From an uncultured Pelagibacteraceae bacterium (GTDB taxonomy: Bacteria > Pseudomonadota > Alphaproteobacteria > Pelagibacterales > Pelagibacteraceae), in NCBI GenBank assembly GCA_902539035.1, contig CACBHL010000002.1, forward strand, positions 33,770-97,769: a DNA stretch of 64,000 bases, read 5' to 3'. Each line of letters starts with the position of its first letter. Position 1 is the stretch's first letter. The notes under the pieces are model-generated. The model searched no databases. It saw nothing but the letters and a program-made list of their open reading frames with translations, and had not been told where the DNA came from. Position numbers and translations under genes: made by a program. Positions 32,010 through 40,982 of the stretch are shown here, piece by piece.

Positions 32010-34879
32010 TGTTACATAATTCACAAAAAGATTTTTTGAGAAGGCATATCGGTCCGTCTGAAGAGGATCAAAAAAAAATGCTCACTGAACTTAAATATAG
32101 TTCTTTAGATGACCTTATAAAAAATACTGTTCCAGAAAAAATACAGTTTAAAGGGGAACTTAACATTGGCGATTCTAATTCAGAATATGAAGCACTAAGA
32201 AAATTAAAAGTGATTTCAAAAAAAAATCAGATTTACTCTAATTTTATAGGTATGGGTTATTATGGAACTTATACACCTTATGTGATTTTAAGAAATATAT
32301 TAGAAAATCCTGGTTGGTATACTTCATACACACCTTATCAGCCTGAAGTAGCTCAAGGTAGGCTAGAAATGTTACTGAACTTCCAACAGATGATCGTCGA
32401 TTTTACTGGTATGGACATAGCTAATGCATCTTTACTTGATGAAAGTACAGCTGCTGCTGAAGCCGTGGGTTTGAGTTACAGATTAAATAAAAGCGATTGC
32501 AAACTAGTATTTGTATCAGAAAACTGTCATCCACAAACAATTGATCTGATAAAAACTAGGGCAGAGCCTATGGGGCTCAAAGTTCTTGTTGGGAATGAAG
32601 ATAAAGTTTTAGATAATTTAAAAGAAGATGTTGTATGTGGAATTTTACAATATCCTGGAACTTTAGGTGATATTAAAGATCCAAGTGAGTCAATAAGTAA
32701 AATCCATAAAAAAAATGGTAAAGCAATTCTTGCATGCGATTTACTTTCACTTGCTAAGTTGAAAACACCAAGAGAACTAGGTGCTGATATAGCAGTGGGG
32801 AGTTCTCAACGGTTTGGAATTCCGATGGGTTATGGAGGACCCCACGCAGCATTTTTTGCAACAAAAGATGAATATAAAAGATCCTTACCTGGTAGATTAG
32901 TAGGAGTTTCAGTGGATAGACATGGAAATAAAGCCTACAGATTATCATTACAAACTAGAGAGCAGCACATCAGAAGAGATAAAGCTACAAGCAACATTTG
33001 TACAGCTCAAGCCTTATTAGCAATTGTGTCAGCAGCATATGCTATTTACCACGGTCCAGATGGAATTAAAAATATTTCTGAAAGAGTATCTCAATTAGCA
33101 AAAAATTTTGCTGATAAAATTAAACAATCCGGATATGAATTATATTCAGATTATTTTTTTGATACTGTAACTATTATCACTAAAGATAAAACTGATCAGA
33201 TTTTTGAAAATGCTTTAAACCAAAAAGTTAATATTAGAAAAGTAAATTCAGAAATGTTATCTGTATCTTTCGATGAAAGAAAAAATGTTTATAGAGTAAA
33301 CCAATTACTAAAAATTTTTAATGCAGCAGAATCTATTAAAAAAGAGGATCCTGTAGCAAATTTAGTAAATTTACCAAAAAATTTAATTAGAACTTCTAAA
33401 TATTTAGAACACCCTGTTTTTAATTTATATCATTCAGAGACAGAAATGCTTAGATATCTTAAAAAGTTAGAAGATAAAGATATAGCTCTTAACAGAACCA
33501 TGATTGCACTGGGCTCATGTACTATGAAATTAAATGCTACTGCGGAAATGATACCTATTTCATGGAGAGAATTAGCTGAGCCTCATCCGTTTGTGCCTGT
33601 TGAACAGATGGAGGGTTATAGAGAATTGTTCACTGATCTTAAAAATTGGCTAAGATCAATTACTGGTTTTTCTGGAGTTTCGCTTCAGCCGAATGCAGGC
33701 GCTCAAGGTGAATATGCGGGATTAATGGTAATACGAAAATATCACTTAGACAGAGGTGATGAAAATAGAAATATATGTTTAATACCTAGCTCAGCACATG
33801 GAACAAATCCAGCAAGTGCACAAATGGTTGGAATGAAAGTTGTAGTAGTTGATTGTGATAAAGAAGGGAATGTAGATTTTGAAGATTTAAAGAAAAAAGC
33901 AGAAACACATTCAGAAAATCTTGGAGCTTTGATGGTTACATATCCATCAACACATGGTGTTTTTGAAGAAAAAATATCAGATATCTGTGATTTAATTCAT
34001 AAACATGGTGGTCAAGTTTATATGGATGGTGCAAACCTAAATGCGCTCGTAGGTATTGCAAAACCTGGAAATTTTGGTCCAGATGTTTGTCATATAAACT
34101 TACACAAAACTTTCTGTATTCCACATGGTGGTGGAGGACCAGGTATGGGTCCAATTGCTTGCAAAAGACACTTACAAGTTTATCTGCCCAATCATCCAGT
34201 GGTTAAAGATTGTGGTCCTGCAACAGGTATAGGCGCAGTTTCAGCAGCACCTTGGGGTAGTTCAAGTATTTTATCTATTTCATGGATGTATATAAAAATG
34301 ATGGGATCTCAAGGTTTGAAATTAGCAACAGAAGTTGCCATTTTAAACGCCAATTATATAGCTCATAGATTAAAAAACCATTTTCCAATTTTATACAAAG
34401 GCACTAATGGGAATGTTGCCCATGAATGTATAATTGATATTAGATCAATTAAAAGTGAAACGGGTGTGAGCGAGGAAGACATTGCAAAAAGATTAATAGA
34501 CTATGGGTTCCATGCACCAACTATGTCATGGCCAGTTGCTGGTACAATGATGATAGAGCCTACTGAGAGTGAAAGTTTACCAGAAATAGATAGATTTTGT
34601 GATACTTTAATAAATATTAAAACGGAAATAGAAATGATTAAGTCGGGTAAATTTGATAAAGTAGATAATCCAATTAAAAATGCACCTCACACCGATATTG
34701 AACTTTCATCAGATGAATGGGAACACAAATATTCTAGAAAGCAAGCAGCGTATCCTGCAAAATTCTTGAAAACAAATAAATTTTGGCCTCCAGTCGCAAG
34801 AGTAGACAATGTTTATGGAGATAAAAATATTTTTTGTACTTGTCCAAGTATGGATGAGTTTAAAGAAGATGCAGCATAA
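32009..34879 (+). CDS. gcvP: Glycine dehydrogenase (decarboxylating), P protein
   Basis: GcvP is the PLP enzyme that decarboxylates glycine and loads the aminomethyl group onto GcvH. At 956 residues it is the long single-chain form with both halves fused. The PLP lysine is about residue 700 in INLHKTFCIPHGGGGPG. Other blocks are FRRHIGPS-like RRHIGPSEED at the N-terminus, SLLDEST, GSCTMKLNA and SAAPWGSSSILSISW. The gene is complete and its stop is followed after 6 bases by the amine oxidase gene. No glycine cleavage L protein (lpd) is adjacent, as is usual since it is shared with other complexes. Confidence 0.97.
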   Translation: MLHNSQKDFLRRHIGPSEEDQKKMLTELKYSSLDDLIKNTVPEKIQFKGELNIGDSNSEYEALRKLKVISKKNQIYSNFIGMGYYGTYTPYVILRNILENPGWYTSYTPYQPEVAQGRLEMLLNFQQMIVDFTGMDIANASLLDESTAAAEAVGLSYRLNKSDCKLVFVSENCHPQTIDLIKTRAEPMGLKVLVGNEDKVLDNLKEDVVCGILQYPGTLGDIKDPSESISKIHKKNGKAILACDLLSLAKLKTPRELGADIAVGSSQRFGIPMGYGGPHAAFFATKDEYKRSLPGRLVGVSVDRHGNKAYRLSLQTREQHIRRDKATSNICTAQALLAIVSAAYAIYHGPDGIKNISERVSQLAKNFADKIKQSGYELYSDYFFDTVTIITKDKTDQIFENALNQKVNIRKVNSEMLSVSFDERKNVYRVNQLLKIFNAAESIKKEDPVANLVNLPKNLIRTSKYLEHPVFNLYHSETEMLRYLKKLEDKDIALNRTMIALGSCTMKLNATAEMIPISWRELAEPHPFVPVEQMEGYRELFTDLKNWLRSITGFSGVSLQPNAGAQGEYAGLMVIRKYHLDRGDENRNICLIPSSAHGTNPASAQMVGMKVVVVDCDKEGNVDFEDLKKKAETHSENLGALMVTYPSTHGVFEEKISDICDLIHKHGGQVYMDGANLNALVGIAKPGNFGPDVCHINLHKTFCIPHGGGGPGMGPIACKRHLQVYLPNHPVVKDCGPATGIGAVSAAPWGSSSILSISWMYIKMMGSQGLKLATEVAILNANYIAHRLKNHFPILYKGTNGNVAHECIIDIRSIKSETGVSEEDIAKRLIDYGFHAPTMSWPVAGTMMIEPTESESLPEIDRFCDTLINIKTEIEMIKSGKFDKVDNPIKNAPHTDIELSSDEWEHKYSRKQAAYPAKFLKTNKFWPPVARVDNVYGDKNIFCTCPSMDEFKEDAA

Positions 34880-34885
34880 AAATTA

Positions 34886-36124
34886 ATGAAAATTGCTGTT
34901 GTCGGCTCAGGTATTTCTGGTTTAAGTGCTGCATACTATTTATCCAAAAAACATCATGTAGATCTTTTTGAGAAAGAAGACCGTTTTGGGGGCCACTCAC
35001 ATACCATTGATCTTACTTTTGGAGAAAAAAAAGTCTCTGTTGATATAGGTTTTATTGTATTTAACTTTCAAACATACCCAAATTTAATAAATTTTTTTAA
35101 AGAAAATAATATTGAAATTGAAAAAAGCGATATGTCTTTTTCAGTTTCAGTTGATAATACCAATTTTGAATATTGTGGAAAAGGGATAAGTGGTATTTTC
35201 TCTAATAGATTAAATTTGTTTAATTTAAAATTTCTAAAAATGTTCTTGGATATAATTAAATTTTATAAAAAAAGTGATCAAGAAAGTATCTCAGAAGAAA
35301 AGTTAACTTTAGGTGAATATCTTAAAAAAAATAGATTATCAAAATCATTTATAGATTACCATATAATTCCCATGGTTTCAGCTATTTGGTCAATGCCTCC
35401 ATTGGAAGCAAGTAAGATGCCTATAAGTTTTTTTTTAAAATTTTTCCAAAATCATGGTTTATTTAAATTAAAAAACAGACCTCAATGGTATACTGTATCA
35501 AATAGAAGCAGAACTTATGTAAATCACATCATATCAAATATTAGTGGTGAGCATTATAAAAATTATAAAGTTATAAAATTAAAAAGAAAGCCTTCAGGTA
35601 TTGATTTATACTATGGAGGGCAAAGTGAGTTTTTTGATTATGACAAAGTAGTCATAGCAACTCATGCAGATGAAGCTTTAGAAATAATTGATAATCCAAC
35701 AGAGGATGAGAAAAAAATTTTATCTAATTTTAGCTATAAAGAAAATATCGCATATATTCATACTGATGTTAGAGCTATGCCTAAGAATAAAAAAGCTTGG
35801 AGTTCTTGGAATTCATCTATCGACGATAAAAATGTTGAAAAGAACTCAATTAGTTATTGGTTAAATTTGTTACAAAATTTAAAGTGCGAACAAGATATTT
35901 TTTTGACCTTAAATCCATATTTTAAGATTGATAAGTCGAAAATACTCAAAAAAGTTAGATTTACTCATCCATATTATGATCAAAAAGCATTGGATACGCA
36001 ACATGAGCTCTCTAAATTACAAAATCAAAAAGATCTACTTTTTTGTGGAAGTTATTTTGGTTACGGATTTCATGAAGATGGAATAAAATCATCTATTGAG
36101 ATGCTGAATAACCTTAATGATTAA
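34886..36124 (+). CDS. FAD-dependent amine oxidase family protein
   Basis: This 412-residue flavoprotein starts with the dinucleotide-binding motif VVGSGISGLSAAYYLSKKH (about 4-22) and FEKEDRFGGHSHT. The C-terminal part has LFCGSYFGYGFHEDGIKSS, where the last FAD contacts are expected. This subfamily typically sits with a DUF1365 protein and a cyclopropane-fatty-acyl synthase, as here, and related proteins are implicated in unusual membrane fatty acid modification, including furan fatty acid synthesis in Rhodobacter. The exact step is not established from sequence. It overlaps the DUF1365 gene by 8 bases. Confidence 0.85.
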   Translation: MKIAVVGSGISGLSAAYYLSKKHHVDLFEKEDRFGGHSHTIDLTFGEKKVSVDIGFIVFNFQTYPNLINFFKENNIEIEKSDMSFSVSVDNTNFEYCGKGISGIFSNRLNLFNLKFLKMFLDIIKFYKKSDQESISEEKLTLGEYLKKNRLSKSFIDYHIIPMVSAIWSMPPLEASKMPISFFLKFFQNHGLFKLKNRPQWYTVSNRSRTYVNHIISNISGEHYKNYKVIKLKRKPSGIDLYYGGQSEFFDYDKVVIATHADEALEIIDNPTEDEKKILSNFSYKENIAYIHTDVRAMPKNKKAWSSWNSSIDDKNVEKNSISYWLNLLQNLKCEQDIFLTLNPYFKIDKSKILKKVRFTHPYYDQKALDTQHELSKLQNQKDLLFCGSYFGYGFHEDGIKSSIEMLNNLND

Positions 36125-36881
36125 CTCTTGTATATATACTGGAACAGTAATCCATAAACGATTTAAACCTAAAGAGCATTTCTTTAAATATAAAGTTTTT
36201 TCATTGTTGATAGATTTATCTGAACTTGAGATATTAAGTGATAAAATAAGATTTTTTTCTCTAAATCGTTTTAATTTAATCAGTTTTCAAGAAAAAGATC
36301 ATGGAGAACGAGACGGTTCATCACTAACTAAATGGGTAAAAAAAAACTTGAAACAAAATAATATTAATTCAGAAAATATTAAAATTAAACTTTTGTGTTA
36401 CCCAAGAATATTGGGATATGTATTTAATCCTCTTAGTATTTTTTTTGTTTACGACAATCAAGAAAAGTTGGTATCAATTTTATATGAAGTAAAAAATACT
36501 TTTGGAGAACAACATACTTATGTATTTAGGGTGGATAATAAAAATAATTTAATAAAGAATAATTGCTCAAAGAAATTTCATGTATCTCCATTTATCGAAA
36601 TGGACTGTCAGTATTTTTTTAAAATATTAAAACCAGGAGATAAATTATCTGTAATTATTGATCAATATGATAAAGATGGAAAGATTTTGTTTGCTTCTCA
36701 AGATGGTGTAAGAAATGACCTAAATAGTTCACAATTAATTAAATCTTATCTAAAACATCCTTTAATGACTTTAAAAATTATTTCTGCGATACATTTTGAA
36801 GCGTTCAAATTATGGTTAAAAGGAATAAGATTAGTTAAAAAAAAATTTAATATTAAAAATAATTTAACAGTTGAGAATTAA
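36117..36881 (+). CDS. DUF1365 family protein
   Basis: This 254-residue protein matches DUF1365, with the opening CIYTGTVIHKRFKPKEHFFKYKVF region and the block LCYPRILGYVFNPLSIFFVYD. A later block reads VKNTFGEQHTYVFRV. No membrane segment or known catalytic motif is evident. It always travels with the FAD amine oxidase and CFA-synthase genes in the clusters I know of, so a role in modifying membrane lipids or in stress adaptation is likely. It overlaps both neighbours (8 bases upstream, 1 base downstream), a sign of coupled translation. Confidence 0.83.
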   Translation: MINSCIYTGTVIHKRFKPKEHFFKYKVFSLLIDLSELEILSDKIRFFSLNRFNLISFQEKDHGERDGSSLTKWVKKNLKQNNINSENIKIKLLCYPRILGYVFNPLSIFFVYDNQEKLVSILYEVKNTFGEQHTYVFRVDNKNNLIKNNCSKKFHVSPFIEMDCQYFFKILKPGDKLSVIIDQYDKDGKILFASQDGVRNDLNSSQLIKSYLKHPLMTLKIISAIHFEAFKLWLKGIRLVKKKFNIKNNLTVEN

Positions 36882-38059
36882 TGTTTTTAAATGAAATATC
36901 TGATAAATTGGTTTTTAATTTTTTGAGTAAGATTGATTATGGTTATCTCGAGATTAAAACCTTTGATGGAGAACTTCTCAAGTTTGGAAATAAAGAAGAA
37001 CCACTTAGTGCTAATATAATTATTAAAAAACCAAATTTTAATTATAATTTAATACGTGGTGGAAGTATTGGTTTTGCCGAGTCTTATATGAGAGGTGAAT
37101 TTGAAACAGATAATCTCTCAAATTTGATTGAACTTACTGCAAGAAATATAAAAATTATTCACAGGTTTTCAGGTTTATTAGATATTCCTATAATTAATTA
37201 TATTAAAAATAAAATCATTAAAAATACCAAGAGTAGAAGTAAGGAGAATATCGCTAAGCACTATGATTTAGGGAATGAATTTTTTTCACTATGGCTTGAT
37301 GATACTTTAACTTATTCGAGTGCTATATTTAATGAAAATTCAAAAAACTTATCTGAAGCACAAAACCATAAATATCAAAAATTAATTGATCTTATTAAAC
37401 CGAATAATGGTGATAAAGTTTTAGAAATTGGTTGTGGGTGGGGTGGTTTTGCTGAGTATTTAGGTAAAAAATATGACGTAAAACTTGATTGCATTACTAT
37501 TTCAAAAAAACAATTTGAATACGCCAAAGAGCGAATTCACAAATGTGGTTTAAATGAAAAAGTTAATATTGAGATTAAAGATTACAGAGATTTACAGGGA
37601 AAATATAATTCTATTGCTTCAATAGAAATGATCGAAGCTGTTGGACAAAATTATCTTGATGGATATTTTAAAACAATCAAAAATAATTTATCTGGAGGTG
37701 GTAAAGCAGCTATTCAAGCAATAACAATTGATGACAATTTGTTTGATAGATATAAAAATAAACAAGATTTTATTCAAAAATATATCTTTCCTGGAGGATT
37801 TCTTCCCAATAAAAACAGCATTAATAGATATGTCTCAGATAATGGGCTGACAATTAACTCATATATCTCATATGCAGATCATTATGCTGATACTTTAGAG
37901 ATTTGGAGGAATCAATTTATCAAAAAATGGGAGTTAATTAAAAATCAAGGTTTTGATTTAAAATTTAAAAGAATGTGGGAATTTTATTTATCTTATTGTG
38001 AAGCTGGCTTTAAATCAAAAAATATAGATCTAATTCAATTTTCACTTCAAAACAAATAA
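36881..38059 (+). CDS. cfa: Cyclopropane-fatty-acyl-phospholipid synthase family methyltransferase
   Basis: This 392-residue enzyme transfers a methyl from S-adenosylmethionine to unsaturated acyl chains of phospholipids. After an N-terminal lipid-binding part (about 1-115) comes the typical IAKHYDLGNEFFSLWLD (about 125-141). The SAM motif is VLEIGCGWGGFAEYL (about 181-195), and further blocks are SIEMIEAVGQ and FPGGFLPN. The family also includes enzymes that only methylate or that initiate furan fatty acid synthesis, so a ring product is not certain. It belongs to a four-gene set with the FAD oxidase, DUF1365 and DUF3833 genes. Confidence 0.88.
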   Translation: MFLNEISDKLVFNFLSKIDYGYLEIKTFDGELLKFGNKEEPLSANIIIKKPNFNYNLIRGGSIGFAESYMRGEFETDNLSNLIELTARNIKIIHRFSGLLDIPIINYIKNKIIKNTKSRSKENIAKHYDLGNEFFSLWLDDTLTYSSAIFNENSKNLSEAQNHKYQKLIDLIKPNNGDKVLEIGCGWGGFAEYLGKKYDVKLDCITISKKQFEYAKERIHKCGLNEKVNIEIKDYRDLQGKYNSIASIEMIEAVGQNYLDGYFKTIKNNLSGGGKAAIQAITIDDNLFDRYKNKQDFIQKYIFPGGFLPNKNSINRYVSDNGLTINSYISYADHYADTLEIWRNQFIKKWELIKNQGFDLKFKRMWEFYLSYCEAGFKSKNIDLIQFSLQNK

Positions 38060-38076
38060 CTGATAAAAGGATATTT

Positions 38077-38625
38077 ATGCAAAATATAAAAATAATTAAA
38101 TCTATTTTATTGATAATTTGTACTTTCTTAATTACAAGTTGTTCAAACAATAGTGCCATGAAACCAGAAGATTTTAAAAATAAAGAGCCAAGATTAATAA
38201 TTGAAGAATATTTAAGTGGAAATGTTAAGGCATGGGGTGTTTTACAAAACAGATCGGGTAAAGTTACAAGACAGTTTAATGCTGATTTAAATGGTACATG
38301 GGATGGAAAACAATTAATTTTAAAAGAAAAATTTAATTGGGATGACGGCGAAGTCCAAGACAGAGAATGGACAATAAGTAAAATTGACGATCATAATTAT
38401 GAGGGAACTGCAGGAGACGTTGTAGGTAAAGCCAAAGGTTATTCATATGGTCCAGCCTTTAAATTTGAATATGTTTTATTAGTTCCAGTAAAAGGAAGAG
38501 AAATAAAAATCACATTTGATGATTGGATTTTTAAACAAGATGACCGTGTCGCAATCAATAGAGCTACAATGACAAAATTTGGTTTTAAAGTTGCAGAGCT
38601 GACTGTAGTATTTGTTAAAGATTAA
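38077..38625 (+). CDS. DUF3833 lipoprotein
   Basis: This 182-residue protein has a lipoprotein signal: a hydrophobic stretch then the lipobox LITSC with Cys22. The mature part matches DUF3833, with the segments NRSGKVTRQFNADLNGTWDG and KFNWDDGEVQDREWTI. It is probably anchored to the outer or inner membrane facing the periplasm. Its gene follows cfa by 17 bases and is the last of the four-gene module; DUF3833 proteins are known companions of this module, but their biochemical function is unknown. Confidence 0.85.
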   Translation: MQNIKIIKSILLIICTFLITSCSNNSAMKPEDFKNKEPRLIIEEYLSGNVKAWGVLQNRSGKVTRQFNADLNGTWDGKQLILKEKFNWDDGEVQDREWTISKIDDHNYEGTAGDVVGKAKGYSYGPAFKFEYVLLVPVKGREIKITFDDWIFKQDDRVAINRATMTKFGFKVAELTVVFVKD

Positions 38626-39384
38626 TTATTTCTTTTGATATTTTGTCAATCGACCTATTAAATTAAAATATAACTTGCTAGGCAGAAAACTTAAAATTTT
38701 AAGTGTAAGTGTAAGTGCTTTTGGAAAATGAATTTCAAAATAGTTTTTATTAACTAAACCATCATAAATTTGATCTGCAGCATATTCTGGTGTCTTTAAG
38801 AAAGGCATTTTAAAATCATTTTTATCTGTCATAGGAGTTTTTATAAATCCAGGTGACACTAAACAAACACGAACGTTAGACCTTTTAAAATCAAAATATA
38901 GGCTTTCAGCTAGATTATTTAATGCAGATTTAGATGGACCATAGCCTGTTGAATTAGGAAGTCCCCTGTAACCAGCGATAGAGGAAACTATAGTAATTAC
39001 ACCATTTTTTTTGTCTTTAAAGTGTTGTTCAACAGCTTTAATGGTATTTACAGTCCCAAAAAAATTAACTTTAAATACCTCTTCCATTTGTTCTACATCA
39101 ATATCTTTTTCTTTTTTAGGGTTCCATGTCCCTGTTGAAAAAAAACAAATATCAATTTCATTAAATTTATTTTTAATTTCATTGAATATTTCAAAACAAT
39201 TTTCTTTATTTGTAACATCTAAAGGAAAAGCTGTAATATTCTCATATTGTTCACAAAGTTCATTTAATAATTCCACTCTTCTTGCAGAAACTGCAACATT
39301 CCATCCTTTACTAGAAAATTTAATAGCCAAAGCTTTACCAATACCTGTACTTCCACCTGTGATCCATATTGTTTTTTTATTCAT
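38626..39384 (-). CDS. SDR family oxidoreductase
   Basis: This 252-residue classical short-chain dehydrogenase has the Rossmann motif TGGSTGIGKALA (about 8-19). The catalytic Ser is in IVSSIAGYRGLPNSTGYGPSKSALNNLAES, which has the YxxxK as YGPSK. It ends close to the DUF3833 gene (stops abut) and is divergent from tspO with only 23 bases between start codons. SDRs of this kind are common in the cfa/DUF1365/DUF3833 neighbourhood. Substrate unknown; likely a lipid aldehyde or ketone by context. Confidence 0.87.
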   Translation of the reverse strand: MNKKTIWITGGSTGIGKALAIKFSSKGWNVAVSARRVELLNELCEQYENITAFPLDVTNKENCFEIFNEIKNKFNEIDICFFSTGTWNPKKEKDIDVEQMEEVFKVNFFGTVNTIKAVEQHFKDKKNGVITIVSSIAGYRGLPNSTGYGPSKSALNNLAESLYFDFKRSNVRVCLVSPGFIKTPMTDKNDFKMPFLKTPEYAADQIYDGLVNKNYFEIHFPKALTLTLKILSFLPSKLYFNLIGRLTKYQKK

Positions 39385-39407
39385 AGTTAATCGTATATAT
39401 TACTAAC

Positions 39408-39875
39408 ATGTTTAAAAATAAATTTTTAACTTTTATATCCTTTCTTCTAGTCACTTTTGGAGCTTCAGTTATTGGAAGCTTAGCAACAATTAATTATAAA
39501 GAGCCATGGTATTCATTATTGAATAAACCAACCTTTAATCCTCCAGATTGGGTTTTTGGACCTGTGTGGACGACATTGTATATGATGATGACACTTGCAA
39601 TATGGTTATTTTGGCACTCAAACAATAGTAATAAAAATACTGTTTATATTTATTTAATTCATCTAGTGTTTAATACAACTTGGAGTGTAGTTTTCTTTGT
39701 TTTTCACAATATGGTCTTAGCTTTATTTGTATTAATTTTATTAATTGGACTGATAATTAATCTCATTTTAAGATTTAAACGTGTCAATGTAGTTAGTTCC
39801 TATTTAATGATTCCTTATTTACTTTGGTGTAGCTTTGCACTATTCCTCAATATTAATCTTATAATAATAAACTAA
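39408..39875 (+). CDS. tspO: TspO/MBR family tryptophan-rich protein
   Basis: This 155-residue five-helix membrane protein has the tryptophan-rich TspO hallmarks: WYSLLNKPTFNPPDWVFGPVWTTLYMMMTLAIWLFW (about 35-70) and NTTWSVVFF. TspO binds porphyrins and is linked to tetrapyrrole handling and light or oxidative stress responses. Its location beside the fatty-acid modification module suggests a shared stress response, possibly to light-generated singlet oxygen, but no ChrR or LitR regulator is seen in this window. The divergent SDR starts 23 bases upstream, so both promoters must overlap the neighbouring coding sequence or be very compact. Confidence 0.92.
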   Translation: MFKNKFLTFISFLLVTFGASVIGSLATINYKEPWYSLLNKPTFNPPDWVFGPVWTTLYMMMTLAIWLFWHSNNSNKNTVYIYLIHLVFNTTWSVVFFVFHNMVLALFVLILLIGLIINLILRFKRVNVVSSYLMIPYLLWCSFALFLNINLIIIN

Positions 39876-39876
39876 T

Positions 39877-40980
39877 ATGGATGATGTTGTAGTAATAGGT
39901 GGTGGAATTATTGGGGCAGCTACAGCCTATTTTTTATCTAAAGAGGGTAGAAAAGTTAAAGTAATCGAGAAAGACCCAACATATAAAACTGCATCATTCC
40001 CATTATCTTTAGGTGGATTTAGACGACAGTTTTTTCAAAAAGAAAATATTTTATTAGGAAAATTTGCTAGAGAATTTATTAATCAAATACCACAATTATT
40101 AAAAACTGAAAAAAACCCAAACCCTACTGCTAGTATGGTAACAAATGGTTATTTATTAATGTTTGGACCTGAACATGCTGAAGAACAATACAAAGCATTA
40201 GAAAATCATAAAAAGTGTGAGGCAGGAACAAAAAATATTAAAGGTTCAGAATTATCAGACATATTTCCCTATATAAATAATGAGGGAATAGAAACGGCAA
40301 CTTACACCGATAATCAAACCGAAGGTTGGATTGATCCTTTTCTTTTTCATACCGCATTAAAAAGTAAAGCAATTGAGCTTGGAGCTGAATTTATTAAAGG
40401 TGAAATTAAAAATATTTCTGAAGTTAAGGCTAAAACTATTGTTTCTGCTGCAGGGTGTTGGACAAAAAAATTACTTGAAGATATTCCTGTAGTACCTCAG
40501 AAGCACACCGTATTTAGGGTTAAATGTCCAAAATATATTAAAGAAATGCCTCTAACAGGAGATCTAACAACAGGTGTTTATTGGAGACCAGAGGGTGGTG
40601 AATACCTAGCTGGATCACCTATTTCTGTGTTTGACGCTGATGATTTAGAACCAGCATGGAATGATTTTGAAGAATTAGTTTGGCCAGCATTAGCAAAAAG
40701 AATTCCAGCTTTTGAAGAACTAAAATTAACTGGTGGATGGGCTGGATATTATGATTGCAACAAATTAGATAACAATGCAGTTGTGGGTAAGCATCCAAAA
40801 TATGAAAATGTTTATATGGCATCCGGTTTCACTGGAAGGGGATTAATGCAAGCACCTGGTATAGGAAGAGCATTAACAGAATTAATTACAACAGGATCTT
40901 ACCAAACAATTGATATTAGTGATTTTTCAGTCGAAAGAGTGTTAGGTAATAGCGCAAGGCCAGAACCATACGTATTGTAA
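39877..40980 (+). CDS. FAD-dependent oxidoreductase (DAO family, FOXRED1-like)
   Basis: This 367-residue flavoprotein belongs to the D-amino acid oxidase fold family. The nucleotide-binding motif is VVIGGGIIGAATAYFLSKEGRKVKVIE (about 4-30), followed by FPLSLGGFRRQFFQ, which resembles the FOXRED1/glycine-oxidase type. It ends with GFTGRGLMQAPGIGRALTELI. Likely substrates are an amino acid, N-methylated amine or 2-hydroxy acid; the sequence alone does not decide. It lies 1 base after the tspO stop and converges on selO. Confidence 0.84.
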   Translation: MDDVVVIGGGIIGAATAYFLSKEGRKVKVIEKDPTYKTASFPLSLGGFRRQFFQKENILLGKFAREFINQIPQLLKTEKNPNPTASMVTNGYLLMFGPEHAEEQYKALENHKKCEAGTKNIKGSELSDIFPYINNEGIETATYTDNQTEGWIDPFLFHTALKSKAIELGAEFIKGEIKNISEVKAKTIVSAAGCWTKKLLEDIPVVPQKHTVFRVKCPKYIKEMPLTGDLTTGVYWRPEGGEYLAGSPISVFDADDLEPAWNDFEELVWPALAKRIPAFEELKLTGGWAGYYDCNKLDNNAVVGKHPKYENVYMASGFTGRGLMQAPGIGRALTELITTGSYQTIDISDFSVERVLGNSARPEPYVL

Positions 40981-40982
40981 CT

